Source: Pyronema omphalodes
Taxonomy: Eukaryota; Ascomycota; Pezizomycetes; Pezizales; Pyronemataceae
Direction: 5' to 3'
Length of the DNA: 64,000 nucleotides
Assembly (NCBI GenBank): GCA_024516155.1
Contig: JAJJXM010000072.1
Location: forward strand, 62,001-126,000
This document shows, one piece after another, positions 1 to 10,950 of this stretch. The notes beneath the pieces were generated by a model, which saw only the letters and a list, made by a program, of their open reading frames with translations, was not told the DNA's origin and made no database searches. Within the stretch, counting starts at the first letter, position 1. Each line of letters begins with the position of its first letter. The position numbers were made by a program, and so were the translations under genes.

Positions 1-1
1 G

Positions 2-142
2 AATAACGAATGTTTTAACTGTGGGAAGGTGGGACACTACGCTGCGAAGTGCCCAAGTAAGAACTTATTCAGAGCAGCGGAAACTACATTGGTAGAAGAG
101 GGACTCGGTGAGACGTCGGGAAAAGAGAGTCCCCAGGAATAA
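2..142 (+). CDS. Gypsy A gag, C-terminal end with CCHC zinc knuckle (partial)
   Basis: Frame 2 is open from the window edge to TAA at 140-142. It encodes a CX2CX4HX4C zinc knuckle (CFNCGKVGHYAAKC) about four residues in, followed by a short acidic tail. This is the nucleocapsid motif of retrotransposon Gag, which binds the element RNA in cytoplasmic virus-like particles. Pol is open in frame 1 from 112, so gag and pol overlap by about 30 bases in the -1 relation. Confidence 0.85.
   Translation, partial: NNECFNCGKVGHYAAKCPSKNLFRAAETTLVEEGLGETSGKESPQE
118..124 (+). promoter_or_regulatory. -1 ribosomal frameshift slippery heptamer GGGAAAA (Gypsy A)
   Basis: In the gag frame the bases read G_GGA_AAA, a legal X_XXY_YYZ slippery heptamer. 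It lies inside the gag/pol overlap, six codons before the gag stop. A one-base backward slip moves ribosomes into the frame-1 pol reading frame. The same heptamer sits at the same place in Gypsy B and Gypsy C. The function is inferred from sequence and position. Confidence 0.75.
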
Positions 143-933
143 AAGGAAAAGGTGGATTCCTGGGGCAACTGTCGCCCACCAGTTCAACCACGGCAGGACC
201 GGCGGATAGAATCTCGAGTGTAGGTCCATACGGAAGAAACGAAAAGATTATCCTGCGAGTAAAATTAATCGGACGAAATAAGAAAGAATACCACACAACG
301 GCCATGATCGACTGCGGGGCCACGGAGAATTTTATAGATCGAGAATATGTGAGACAGCAGGGATTGCCCTGCGCGAAAAAATGAAGCCCACGAAAGGTTC
401 TCGCTGTAGACGGACGGGAATTGGATGGGGGCCCAGTAACCCACGATGCCATGGTGACCATGGTGATCAACGACCATAGGGAAGATATTAGGCCCCACTG
501 TATTACCATTGGCAACGCACCCATTATCCTGGGACTGCCTTGGTTGCGGAAACACAATACCAGCATCGACTGGAAGGAGGGAAGGATTGTCTTCAACTCC
601 GAGAAATGCGGAAAGAACTGCCTTCCTACCTCGCCCCATGCCACGACCGTGTCGGAACGGGGGGCAGAAAAAGAATATAATCAACGGATACATGAGGAAG
701 CGGAGCACGCCTATGGTATGGAAGGGCCGGAAGAGATGCTCCAGACGGATGAGGAAGATGAGCTTCGCATCCAGGAGACCTGGGCAGAAAGTATAGAAGA
801 GGATGAAGAAGGAGAAGAAGTGGAAGAGTCGGAGGACGAGGATATGGAAAGCGTACAGGGATCTAGGCGCGCGGAATCCACCGAGGTCGATCCCGACTCG
901 CCTCAGTGCGCTTCGCGGCAACCCCCGCAAGCG

Positions 934-1062
934 CCAGCCAACCAGAAGGAACCGGGGAACTGGGAAACCGCTCCCCCCAAATCAATCGCTACTGCGCCAA
1001 CCAACCAGAAAGAACCGGGGAACTGGGAAACTGCTCCCGCCAAATCAATTGCCACTTCCGGG
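934..1062 (+). repeat. In-frame tandem duplication between protease and RT of Gypsy A
   Basis: Two head-to-tail copies of about 63-66 bp encode NQKEPGNWETAPPKSIAT and a near-identical second copy ending PAKSIAT. They lie in the acidic, low-complexity linker between protease and RT and keep the reading frame. Copy differences are a few substitutions. Confidence 0.85.
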
Positions 1063-4000
1063 GAATTGGAACTCGCGAGTACCATAATCCGAGCGGGGAA
1101 GAACAGACCTGACTCCCTGGAAGAAATAATACCACCGGAATATGCAGATTACCTCTCCGTATTCAGGGAAAAAGAGGCGGTAGGGTTGCCTCCGCACCGA
1201 CATCATGACCACCGGATCCCCTTGATGGACGGAAAGGTTCCGCCGTTCGAACCCCTGCGAGCCCTCGATGAGGAACGCCTGCGAGTATTGAGGGATTACT
1301 TGGAAGAGAATGAAAGAAGGGGTTGGGTCCGACGGTCGACGTCTCCAGCGGGAGCCCCAATCCATTTCGGTAAGGAAAAGGATGGTACCGTCCGGTTATG
1401 CGTCGACTACCGACGACTCAACGAAATCACAATCAAGGATCGCACCCCACTCCCGCTGATAGGGGAAGCGTTGGATAGACTTTCCAACGCCAATATCTAT
1501 ACCAAATTAGATGTGCGAGATGCATGCCATAACCTCCGAATAGCCACAGGAGATGAATGGAAGACTGCGTTCCGTACCAAGTACGGTCTATACGAGTATT
1601 TGGTGATGCCATTTGGCTTGACAAATGCTCCAGCTTCGTTTCAACGATGGATGAACGAAGTCTTAAGTGATTACCTCGACATCTTTTGCATCGCCTATCT
1701 CGACGGCATATTGATTTACTCGGATAATCTGGCGGAGCATCGGAGACACGTACGCATGGTCCTGGAAAGGTTAAGAGACGTAGGACTGACCCTGAAACCC
1801 TCGAAATGTGAATTCCACACAAAAAAGACGGAATACCTGGGATACATCATCTCCCCCACAGGGTTGCAGATGGACCCCGAGAAAATTAGGGCAGTTAAGG
1901 AATGGAAGGAACCGGTAAATGTGAAGGGAGTCCAAAGTTTCCTGGGGTTCGCCAATTTCTACCGTCGATTCATCCGGGATTTCAGCAAGATCACCACGCC
2001 ATTGACACGATTGACGAACAAACAGGTACCCTGGGAATGGAACGACGAGACACAACGGGCCTTTGAGCAACTCAAAACGGCAATGATATCCCAACCGATC
2101 CTGCAACATTTCGACCCGGATCGGCCACACACCCTGGAAAGAGACGCCTCACACTATGCCATCGGGGCAGTCTGCGCACAACCCGACGACTCCAACGTAC
2201 TGCACCCCCTTGCCTATTTTTCAAGAAAATTAAAAGAAGCGGAGCTCAATTACGACATCCACGATAATGAGCTCCTGGCAATAGTGGAAGCATTGGACAA
2301 ATGGTCGACATACTGCAAATCGACAAAACACAGTATCCGGATACTGTCAGACCATAAAAACCTAGAGTATTGGCAAACGAAGAGGGACCTCAACCTCCGA
2401 CAGGCCCGATGGGCGGAACAACTGGCTAACTATGACTTCACGATCACGTATCGTCCGGGGAAGTTGGCAGGAAAACCCGACATATTGTCCCGAGAGTCAG
2501 GAGACTCTCCCTGGGAAGGGGAGATGAAGCACCGGCAGAATCGAAGCCGAGTCCTCCTTCCCCAGGAAGTCTTTCATGTGAACGGGACACAATTGATAAG
2601 ACTCACCCCGGACACCCCCCTGATTACCAAAATTCGGGAAAAGGCGGAAACCGATACAGAACTCCAGGAGGTAATCCGCAAACTTCGGGAAGGGATAACC
2701 CGAGACAATAGGGTCCCCTTGGGGTTATCCGAGGAAAAGGATGGGTTACTCCTATACGAGGGATTGATATGGGTCCCTGACGACGACGACCTGGGGTTAC
2801 AAATTTTACGACAACATCACTACTCCCAAGCCGCGGGGCATCCGGGAAGGGCAAGGACCTTGGAGTTGGTCAGCCGGAATTTTTATTGGCCACAACAACG
2901 ACAGTATGTGACTCGATATGTCGACTACTGTGATACCTGTAAACGTATCAAGCTCATTAAGCACGCCCCCTTCGGCCTCTTACGACCGTTACAGATTCCA
3001 GGAAGACCATGGGAATCCATCTCCATGGATTTTATCACAGGTCTTCCGGAAGATGGGGGAATGAATACGATATGGGTGATTGTGGACCGCTTGACGAAGA
3101 TGGCGCACTTCGTAGCATGTAAGGACACTATGGGACCCAGGGCACTTGCGGACGGGTTTCTCACACATGTGGTACGGGCCCACGGACTCCCCAGCAGCAT
3201 CATCTCGGATCGGCGGTCCCTATTCACCTCTCAGTTCTGGAGGAGGGTTATGGAGGCAATGGGAACCACGAGGAACCTGAGTACGGCGTTTCACCCAGAG
3301 TCCGACGGACAGACGGAGAGGGTCAATGCGATCCTCGAACAATACCTCAGGGCGTATTGTAACTATCAACAGGACAATTGGAATCAACTCCTTCCTATGG
3401 CGGAGTTCTGCTACAACAACTCCCGCTCAGGAACGACCAAGGTGTTCCCCTTCTTCGCCAATTACGGATATCATTCCCGTTTTACCCAGCCGCTGGGTGA
3501 AGTCGCGGAAGGAACCCCGAGGTCTCCAAATATGTTGGCGCCCTCAACCGACTTCACGAGGATCTGAGGGCAGAGGTCCACTATGCCCAGACTGCTCATG
3601 CAGAACAGGCGAACCGGCATCGACACGCGGATCAGGTCCTTCGTGTGGGAGATCGGGTCTGGCTGAAGAGGAAGAATGTGAAAACCACCCGACCCTCCAA
3701 CAAGCTCGATTACAAGCTATTGGGGCCCTACACTATCTTGTCTAAGGTAGGGTCGCGAGCTTATAAGCTGGACCTCCCCCCAAACGCAAAGATCCATCCA
3801 GTATTTCACATCTCCCTTCTAGAACCGTCTCAACCTACTTCGACCACCATCCCAGGCCATATTCAGCCCCCTCCGCTACCGATTGTCCTCGACGACGAGG
3901 AAGAGTGGGAAGTTGAGGAGATAGTGGATTCTCGACGCCACCGGGGTCAGATACAATATCGAGTTAAGTGGACTGGTTTCCACGACCCCGATACGACCTG

Positions 4001-4311
4001 GTACCCCGCCGACAATTTCCAAAACTCCCCCGAAGCCATCACCCAATTCCACGGCAAGTACCCTAATAAACCTGCCCCACAGCTGTAATGGACGATAGAA
4101 CGAACGCCGAGGACCCCCCGTCCTCTTTGGGCTGGTACCGAACCCCTACTCCCCCGGCAGAAAAGAAATCCCCCCACCCCACGATCCCGCACGCAGAACT
4201 ACACTGGTCGTTCTGCAACAACGACTCCTGCTCCATTCACCTCCAATCGAAACTAAACAACAATCATTTCCCAGCGGTGGCGCAAGCAATTCGCGGCACG
4301 CATAAAAAAAT

Positions 4312-4335
4312 CATGTAGCTGCGGGCAGCTACATG
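4312..4335 (+). other. Perfect 11-bp inverted repeat downstream of Gypsy A pol
   Basis: The arms CATGTAGCTGC and GCAGCTACATG are exact reverse complements separated by GG. The hairpin lies between the pol stop (4088) and the downstream ORF, in the transcribed strand of the element. An RNA stem is possible; no function is assigned. Confidence 0.7.
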
Positions 4336-4370
4336 ACCCCGAGTTAGAATGGGTGATCCGACACCGAAGG

Positions 4371-5072
4371 ATGGACCCGCAAAAGGCCTGCAAGGCATGG
4401 CAGAAAGGAAAGAGACTCTGCAATGTGTGTAGATTCCTGGTCAACAAAGACGGACACGACCAGAGATGCGGTATCAGGGGATGGAAACCCCCCACGGAGA
4501 CCCAGGCAACGATACCACCCTGCAAGGACGAGCCCGGGACAGGAAAGGGACCTCCCGTCCCTACGGAAAATCAGGAAAACGAACCACCCCGTCCCCGCGA
4601 ACTGGAATCGGAGGACCCCACCATCCATACGATCCGACACCAACTCCCAATGATTATGATGACGGGACCCTCGGGCCACGAGAAGGTGGCAATCAACCTG
4701 TCTTTCTATCAGACAGCGGAGCCGGAACAGCATCTCCCCACCGTCGACTGCCGACCAACCAACGACCTGACATCCGCCCCTTGTTCGGATCCCCCGGAGC
4801 CCCCCGCCTCAGGGCACCAACAAGATCAAATACCCCCGTTCTCCTTAGGGCACCAACAAGAACAAATAACGGCGCCCCCCTTAGGACACCAACAAGAGCA
4901 AATACCGCCTTATGTCCTCGAGGACATCACCCAGGACGTCGTACGTCGCCGACGTCGGGGAAGGCAGTATCGGGGACGGTCCCCCATCCGGAGGCCCGCG
5001 TTGAGGACTGCCTACAGCCTCGCCGGAGTCTCGGCCTGGAGGGGGGGGGCTTATGTCACAACGCTCCCGTGA
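4371..5072 (+). CDS. Gypsy A downstream ORF with Cys/His-rich N-terminus, unknown function
   Basis: Frame 3 is open from about 4308 to a stop ending at 5072; the first ATG is at 4371. The N-terminal part is Cys/His-rich, with CNVC followed by a spaced HDQRC, and an extra CSC cluster if translation starts upstream. It could be a small zinc-binding module. The middle is Pro/Glu-rich and contains three repeats of a GHQQ(D/E)QI unit. The end is Arg-rich (VVRRRRRGRQYRGR) and runs over the start of the 3' LTR. Most Gypsy elements have no gene after pol. I do not recognise the protein; it could be a captured accessory ORF or a chance open frame in GC-rich DNA. Confidence 0.4.
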   Translation: MDPQKACKAWQKGKRLCNVCRFLVNKDGHDQRCGIRGWKPPTETQATIPPCKDEPGTGKGPPVPTENQENEPPRPRELESEDPTIHTIRHQLPMIMMTGPSGHEKVAINLSFYQTAEPEQHLPTVDCRPTNDLTSAPCSDPPEPPASGHQQDQIPPFSLGHQQEQITAPPLGHQQEQIPPYVLEDITQDVVRRRRRGRQYRGRSPIRRPALRTAYSLAGVSAWRGGAYVTTLP

Positions 5073-5243
5073 CATGCTCCTGGCCTCCGCCGTCACCACC
5101 GCAGGGCTATGGGTGGTCGCCATCACCCTAGCAACCTGCTACGCCATCATGAAGTGATAGGGATAGGGTTAGGGCAAGGGGCTGGGCCCCTTGCCGGGGA
5201 TTTTCATATGTTAGGAGTTATTTATTATTTGAATTTATTTTAG

Positions 5244-5506
5244 GTATCACGGCGGCTAGGAAAATATTGGAATCTTTTAGTTATCTCTTTTTGGTATGTA
5301 CTCTTTCTTTGTTATTTGAAATCACGGCGGTTAGCCAGGTAGTTATCTCTTTTGGTATGTACTCTTTCTTTGTTATTACTATTTGGAATTACGGCGGTTA
5401 GTTATCTTTGGTATGTATTGTTCCCTTGCTTTCTTATTTGGAATTACGGCGGTTGGCAAATGGTGGGGAATGTTGGTCATGTATGTAGTTATCACGGCGG
5501 TTAGCA
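5244..5506 (+). repeat. Five spaced copies of a TCACGGCGGTTAG-like motif in the Gypsy A LTR
   Basis: Copies of (T/A)TCACGGCGG(T/C)TAG or ATTACGGCGGTT occur near 5246, 5321, 5389, 5443 and 5491. Between several of them a longer TTATCTCTTTTGGTATGTAC block also repeats. They lie upstream of the TATA-like box, where LTR enhancer repeats usually sit. Regulatory function is inferred. Confidence 0.7.
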
Positions 5507-5511
5507 TTGAG

Positions 5512-5537
5512 AGCATTCTCCGCAGGCGGAGAATGCT
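5512..5537 (+). other. Perfect 12-bp inverted repeat in the Gypsy A LTR
   Basis: AGCATTCTCCGC and GCGGAGAATGCT are exact reverse complements with a 2-bp AG spacer. It lies between the repeated motif array and the TATA-like box. It may be a palindromic protein-binding site or an RNA hairpin. Confidence 0.65.
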
Positions 5538-5799
5538 GGGTCACGAGTCATGAAGGAGCAAGTATAAGAGGAGGAAATTTGTATGTAGTTTATTTCTTCA
5601 CGCAATCAAGTTTCTATTTACTACAATCCTATCTACAAAAGTTCCCTTGTGATATCCCATCTCTCCAAAACTCACCTGTGATTTCCCAGCCCAAAAACCC
5701 TTGCCCATTCCCAACTTACCAGCCTTACCTAACCCGCCGCCGCCCTCCTCGCCGCCGAAACCCCCGCGCTGCCTGTCGTCAGTAACCGTGGATACGGAT

Positions 5800-6698
5800 T
5801 CTGATATAAGCGTCGGATGTGGGTTGCGCAGGTTCGAATGCATTCCTCTATGGCTTTGAGTTCTGCGTCGAATACCTCGCAGTATTCTCCCATCGGGATG
5901 ATTGCTCGGATGCTTTGGTCAAAGCCGTGTACGATGTAGAAACCCGCTCCCGTGGAGTTCCCGAGTTTGGAACCGTCGGTGTACGCGATGATGGAGATGG
6001 GGGATGAACGTAGGCATCGAAGAAGGTTATAGTGTTCTGCTTCGGCTTCTTCTTTGGAGGAGAGGGGGGGGTGCCTTGTGAGGGGGGGTTCGAGCCACGG
6101 GGTTGGGTCCGGTTGCGCCGTATCCTCGATGTTTGTATTGGGTGAGACCTATTGGGTAAGTAAGGCGAGCGTGGTTATGAGGCGAGTGAGGGATCGTGAT
6201 TCAGAATCCCACTCACAGTCATATTCTTCCGAGCATTGAATGGCACGGGTGAAGTGGTTTGGGACGTGGAATGAGGAGGGGCAACGGGATACGACGGGGT
6301 GGGCAGGGGGTAGGGATAGGAGTCGTAAGGCATATTTTCTTCTTTTTTGGTCGAGCCTGACGGTTACTGGGGGGAGTGCGGCTTCGTTATGTAAGGCCGG
6401 GATTGGTGTTGAAGAGAATGCGTTGAGGATACGTCGGAGTGCGGTGTTTTGCTGAAGCTGGAGTTTTAGCGCAAGTGATTTTTGGCCTAACCACCAGATC
6501 TCTGCTCCGAAGTCGGATCTTGACTGTACACACGCTCGGTATAGGGTACGGACCGCCGAGGGGGACAGGCCAGTTTCGTATCGTGCGAGGCTGCGGAGGG
6601 CATTGAAGTCTCTGGAGGCATGTGTTAGTCGGGTTTGTACATGATGTTTGAAGGAGAGTTTTCGGTCGAAGTATATTCCAATCCATCTAACCACATCT
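5800..6698 (-). pseudogene. LINE ORF2, C-terminal part (RT thumb and RNase H)
   Basis: An open frame at 6149-6694 continues the RT domain interrupted at 13071. It contains WIGIYFDRKLSFKHHV, the conserved stretch after the LINE RT catalytic core. In another frame, about 5820-6000 encodes an RNase H core with AYTDGSKLG and DAELKAIEE, so a frameshift lies between them near 6000-6150. RNase H seems cut short before its last motif, close to the Gypsy A LTR. As a separate segment it has no start codon of its own. Confidence 0.8.
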
Positions 6699-7211
6699 TG
6701 TCAGGGAACTAGGAACGGACGTTCGAAGAACACACTGAACACTACCGGCAAGGGGGACTAGGCGGGTTCCAGAACGGGGAACGGAAGGACAAGGACCGAA
6801 GTGCACGGCAGACGGACGGCACACGAAACAGGGACAGGGACAAGGACAAGAATGACGTGGGACTGAAAGGAGAAGTCTTTATTAAGGACAAGGGAAAGAC
6901 ACAAGACGTTCGATAGAGAACTCAACAACGGGGAGGCAAGCCTCCTTATGTACAAAGGGGCGGCCAGCACTCTTGCTGGGCCGTCATCCAACATCGCTAC
7001 ATGAAAGCTTCCGTTCTCCATCAATTCACCTGCGATGCCACAGCTCTCCAGCTCATGGTACGTCATCCATCATCAGTCAGTCTATCAACCACAACGGCAC
7101 GGCACACACAACAACACAACGACAACACAACACGGCAAGACAACGGCAACAACAACGACAACACAATGGTGACGCAACAACACAACGGCTCGTCAGCCGT
7201 GTGCCGTGACA
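6699..7211 (-). repeat. 3' LTR of Gypsy B
   Basis: This 513-bp copy matches 12558-13070 end to end with about 7 substitutions. It carries the same TATA-like element (minus-strand TACATAAG) and polyadenylation-like AATAAA. In the minus direction it is preceded by a G-rich purine tract, as expected for plus-strand priming. Confidence 0.93.
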
Positions 7212-7222
7212 GTACCCCCCCG

Positions 7223-10200
7223 TTAGGCTCGAGTTCCTACGAGAGGAGAAGGTTTGTCTGGGTATAACTGATGGAATTTCTCAGCGGCCTCAGTTTCGGA
7301 TAGGTTCGTTTCCGGTTCCCAGGTTGGAGAGTCATGGCCGGTCCACTTGACGAGGTACTGCAGGTTTCCTCTTGACCAAGGGCTATCCAGAATTTCATCC
7401 ACGAACCATTCTTCTTCGCCGTCTACTACTACCGGTAGGGGTGGTGGGATAATCTGGCCAGGGAGGGGGTCCGAAGGGGCTGGGTTTAGTAGGGACACGG
7501 GGAAGGTCCTATGGTGTTTCATTGTCTCCGGTATGTCCAACTTATAGGCGTGGGATCCAATGGGCCGTACCACGGTGAAGGGGCCTAGGTGTTTGTTTTG
7601 TAGTTTCTTTGAAGGGGGCGGGTTCTGAGGTTGCGGGCGTCCAGCCATACCAGGTCTCTTGGTTTGAAGACCGGCGCGGGGAGTCGGGAATTGTCGGCGG
7701 CTTCTATGTGGCGGGCTTGGGCGTATTTCATTTCAGAACGTAAGACGTCATGGATGTGTGACATCCTTTCCGCTACCTCGTTCGCTTTCACTTCTTCAGG
7801 ATTGTCTGTTCTGATTTCCAATTCGAAGGAGCATTTGGGGTGTCGGCCGTATATAGCGTAAAACGGGGACAGCGACGTTGTATCCGATACTTGGTGATTT
7901 GCAGCAAATTCTGCCAGTGGTAAGAATTTCTTCCAGTCGTCTTGTAGATAACAGACGTACGCGCGGAGATATTGCTCCGTAACCGCATTGATTCTTTCTG
8001 TTTGGCCATCGGTCTGGGGGTGGAAGGCCGTGCTCGTGGCAATCTCGATACCCATGCAATTTGCCAGGTGTTTCCAGAAATGGGCCACAAATTGCGGGCC
8101 GCGGTCGGACACTACTGTGTCTGGCAGACCGTGTAGTTTGAATACGTTTTCAAGGAAGAGTTGCGCGAAGCCTTCTGCGTCTATCGTGGAGTGGCAGGGC
8201 ACCAGGTGCCGCTGTTTCGTGAGTCGGCAAACGATCGCACATATTGCGTCGAAGCCTTCTGATGTCGGTAGTCCAGGAACGAAGTCCACAGATATATTCT
8301 GCCACGGGTGGTGCGGGACCGGTAGGGGTTTCAAGGTTCCATAGGGTGCGTGGCGGGTAGCTTTTGTTCTTTTACAAGTGTGGCAATTTCGGACGAATTG
8401 GTCCATATCTTTTCTCATAGAAGGCCAGTAATAATTCCTGGCGAGGAGTTCGAAAGTCTTTGCACGGCCCGGGTCTCCCATAGTGGGGGGGTCGTGGTGA
8501 TCTTGTACTAGTTTCAATCGTAGTTTGTCCAGCGCAGGGACATAGAGGCAGTCTCAGTAGCACAATCTGTTTTCCAACACGGAGCAATCGGCAAGTGATT
8601 TGTCCTTACAGATTTGTGTACCGTCTTCCAGCATTCCCAACACTCGGTTTGGGAATGAATCTGTCTTGTAGCCCTCCTTAAACGGGAGGTCCACTTCGGA
8701 GGGTGCAAGTTTCATGGGCGGGGTCATGCACAACTGGAAGTTTTGTGCCTTTAGAACAGCTTGCTGATTCGCTAGTATGCGTTCGTCTCCCTCTCCCGGG
8801 AGGTCGGCGGCTCGTCTTGTCAGGGCGTCCGGTTTTCCTCCCAACGTTCCCGGTCGATAGGTGATCACAAAGTTGAACCGAGACAGGAATTCGGACCAGC
8901 GTGCTTGTCGTCCGTTTAGTAGCTTTGTCGTCATAAAGTATTCGAGATTCTTGTGGTCTGTCAATACTGTTATAGGGAAGGCGGAGCCCTCCAAGTGGGG
9001 ACGCCATTCCTCGAAACAACAAACTATTGCCAGTAGTTCTTTGTCATAGATCTCATAGTTGCATTCTGCCGGGGAATGCTTTTTGGAATAAAACGCGACG
9101 GGGTGTAACACGTTATCGTCGTCGTATTGTGATAAAACTCCAGCAGACACATAGTCAGATGCGTCTGTTTCTACTACAATCGGTTTCTCGTAGTCGAAGT
9201 GCTTGAGAATCGGTGCTGATGTAAATGCGTCCTTCAGTCGGTCGAAGGCGCTTTGCTGATCTTTACCCCAGGTAAAGGGGATTGCTTTACCATCGTTCTT
9301 TTTGGTCAGAGCCGTTAGAGGGGAGACTACTTTTGAGTAGTCCTTGATAAATGGTCGGTAAAAGTTCGCGAAACCCAGGAACTCTTGGACCTGTTTCAAA
9401 TTGGTTGGTTCCTTCCAATCTCTGACTGTGGCTACTTTGGAATCCATCATGCGCGCGCCGTCGCGGCCAATGTTGTAGCCCAGGTACTGTACTTCTGCCT
9501 TAGCAAACTTACACTTCTCTGGCTTCAAGTGCAGTTTTTCTTGTTTGAGTCGTTCCAAGATCTTTAGGACGTGTGCGGTGTGATCGGGCTTTGTTTCAGA
9601 AAACACCAGGATATCGTCCAGGTATGCCGTACAGAACTGGTCCAGGTATGGTCTCAGGACATCATTTATGAATGCCTGGAAATCGGCAGGCGCGTTGGTG
9701 AGCCCAAAGGGCATCACTTTCGACTCGAATAGGCCGTACCTTGTGCGGAAGGCCGTCTTCCATTCTTCGCCTTCTGCCATTCTGATAAGGTTATAAGCGC
9801 TGCGGACATCCAGGGTCGTAAAGTATTGAGCTTTGGAAAGATTCATCATCGTTTCCTGTATCAATGGCAGCGGGTACCGGTTCTTCTCGGTACCTTCATT
9901 CAGTCTTCGGTAATCGACGCATAGGCGTAGGGATCCGTCTGATTTTTTCACGAATAATATCGGCGAGGCGGCTGATGATTGGGAGCGTTGTATAAATCCT
10001 TTCTCCAAATTCTCATCGAGCCACGCTTTCAGCGTCTGCAACTCGTTGCGTGACAGCGAGTATAACAGGCCAAAGGGGGGGACGAATCCCTCTTTCAGTG
10101 GGATCCTGTGGTCGTAGGGTCGGTGTGGGGGGAGTTCCTTCGCGTTGACCTCCTTGAATGAATCGAGGTAGTCATGGTACTCTTCGGGGATAATGTCTTT

Positions 10201-10950
10201 CAGTTCATCATCCGTGAGGGGGGGCTTGTCTTGTAGGGCGACGGTGATTTCGTCCAATGATAGCGAGAACACTGTCAGGCTTTCGTCTTCTACCGTTTCT
10301 TTGAAGTCGGAGATGGTTAGACTTGAGAGCGCTATTGGGGGTTCGTCTGGAGGGTCGGAGACCGAGTCTTCTAACTCCGGCATGGGGTTTGTGTCGGGCT
10401 CGTGGACAGCGGGAGGGGGCCTCGAGTCCAGGACCTCGACACCGGTTGTGCTTACAGGCAACGGGGTGCAGTTCCTTAGGCAGTATTGTGAGTCGAAGCT
10501 TACAGTGTTGGAACTGATGCTTATTGTTACGTCGTGTTTCTTCAACCAGGGGATGCCCAACACCACCGGGTAGTGACCCAACTTGGTGACGAACATGGGA
10601 AGGGTTTCCGAGTGACCATTGACGGTACACTCTACTTGGGCGAGGTGTGTGATTTTTCCTGAGGATATGGGTCGGCCGTCGATAACTTCGACCGTTCGGG
10701 CGGTGGGTAGGGGGGTTAGAGGGAGTCTGTGATGGCGGGCGAAATTGCGGTCAACAAAGGCGATACCAGAGGCGCCGCAGTCAACAAGCGCTACTGTTTT
10801 CACGGAGCGGTTATTGGAAAACAAGGAGCAAGAGAGAACAAGGTGTTTGCATTCTAACTTTCCAGTAAAACTTGCGCCCGATAATAGCAATGTATCAGCA
10901 ATAATTTTCCCACCAGCGGCAGAGCCATCTTCTTGCAGCTGGTTTAATCT
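7223..10950 (-). pseudogene. Gypsy B pol (PR-RT-RNaseH-IN-chromodomain), inactivated
   Basis: The frame enters from gag by a -1 slip at 10950-10956. The protease has ALVDCGASGIAFVD. RT is intact, with VMPFGLTNAPADF and YLDDILVFS, and RNase H follows with VETDASDY. TGA at 8554-8556 interrupts the integrase zinc region; CGA (Arg) fits the context, and the frame continues unchanged beyond it. The usual HHX(4-5)GHPG reads HHDPPTMGDPG, so the second zinc-binding His appears replaced by Asp. DDE residues are present in DFVPGL, SDRGPQF and TERIN. A frameshift near 7605-7620 separates integrase from the C-terminal chromodomain (about 7250-7450: DEILDS, YLVKWTG). The stop is at 7223. Confidence 0.92.

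Larger units (their letters stand above)
112..4088 (+). pseudogene. Gypsy A pol (PR-RT-RNaseH-IN-chromodomain), inactivated
   Basis: The protease carries an IDCGATENFID active-site region at about 307-340. TGA at 382-384 breaks the frame; CGA (Arg) would fit the codon context. RT has the usual fungal Gypsy blocks (LCVDYRRLNE, VMPFGLTNAPASF), but the catalytic YLDD box reads YLDG near 1700, so one metal-binding Asp is lost. RNase H (about 2130-2480) and integrase follow. The integrase keeps the HHCC zinc region (about 2815-2950) and the D,D,E residues in DFITGL, SDRR and TERVN. The frame is lost at a run of four C (3515-3518), consistent with a one-base deletion. Coding resumes in frame 3 through a C-terminal chromodomain (about 3900-4070: EEIVDSR, YRVKWTGF) to the stop at 4086-4088. 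Domain calls are strong; the exact lesions are inferred. Confidence 0.9.
1..5640 (+). mobile_element. Gypsy A: 3' part of a decayed chromodomain Ty3/Gypsy retrotransposon
   Basis: The window opens inside the nucleocapsid part of gag. It then runs through protease, reverse transcriptase, RNase H, integrase and chromodomain, an extra downstream ORF, a purine tract near 5042-5050 and a 3' LTR starting TGTCAC near 5054. The order PR-RT-RH-IN-chromodomain places it among chromoviruses of Ty3/Gypsy. The 5' LTR and most of gag lie off the left edge, so the target duplication and the exact right end cannot be fixed; 5640 is an estimate. The element is dead by several criteria: an in-frame TGA in the protease, a changed catalytic Asp in RT and a frameshift before the chromodomain. 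It is the only element here on the plus strand. Confidence 0.85.
5054..5640 (+). repeat. 3' LTR of Gypsy A (right end approximate)
   Basis: The LTR begins TGTCAC just after a purine tract, matching the TGTCAC/TGTCAG starts of the other Gypsy LTRs here. It contains a TATA-like GTATAAGA near 5561. The 5' LTR is outside the window, so the end could lie anywhere from about 5640 to 5780. Confidence 0.6.

Noticed and set aside
5161..5180. Telom-like AGGGTTAGGG word
   Set aside because: Only one copy occurs inside the Gypsy A LTR; there is no telomeric array.
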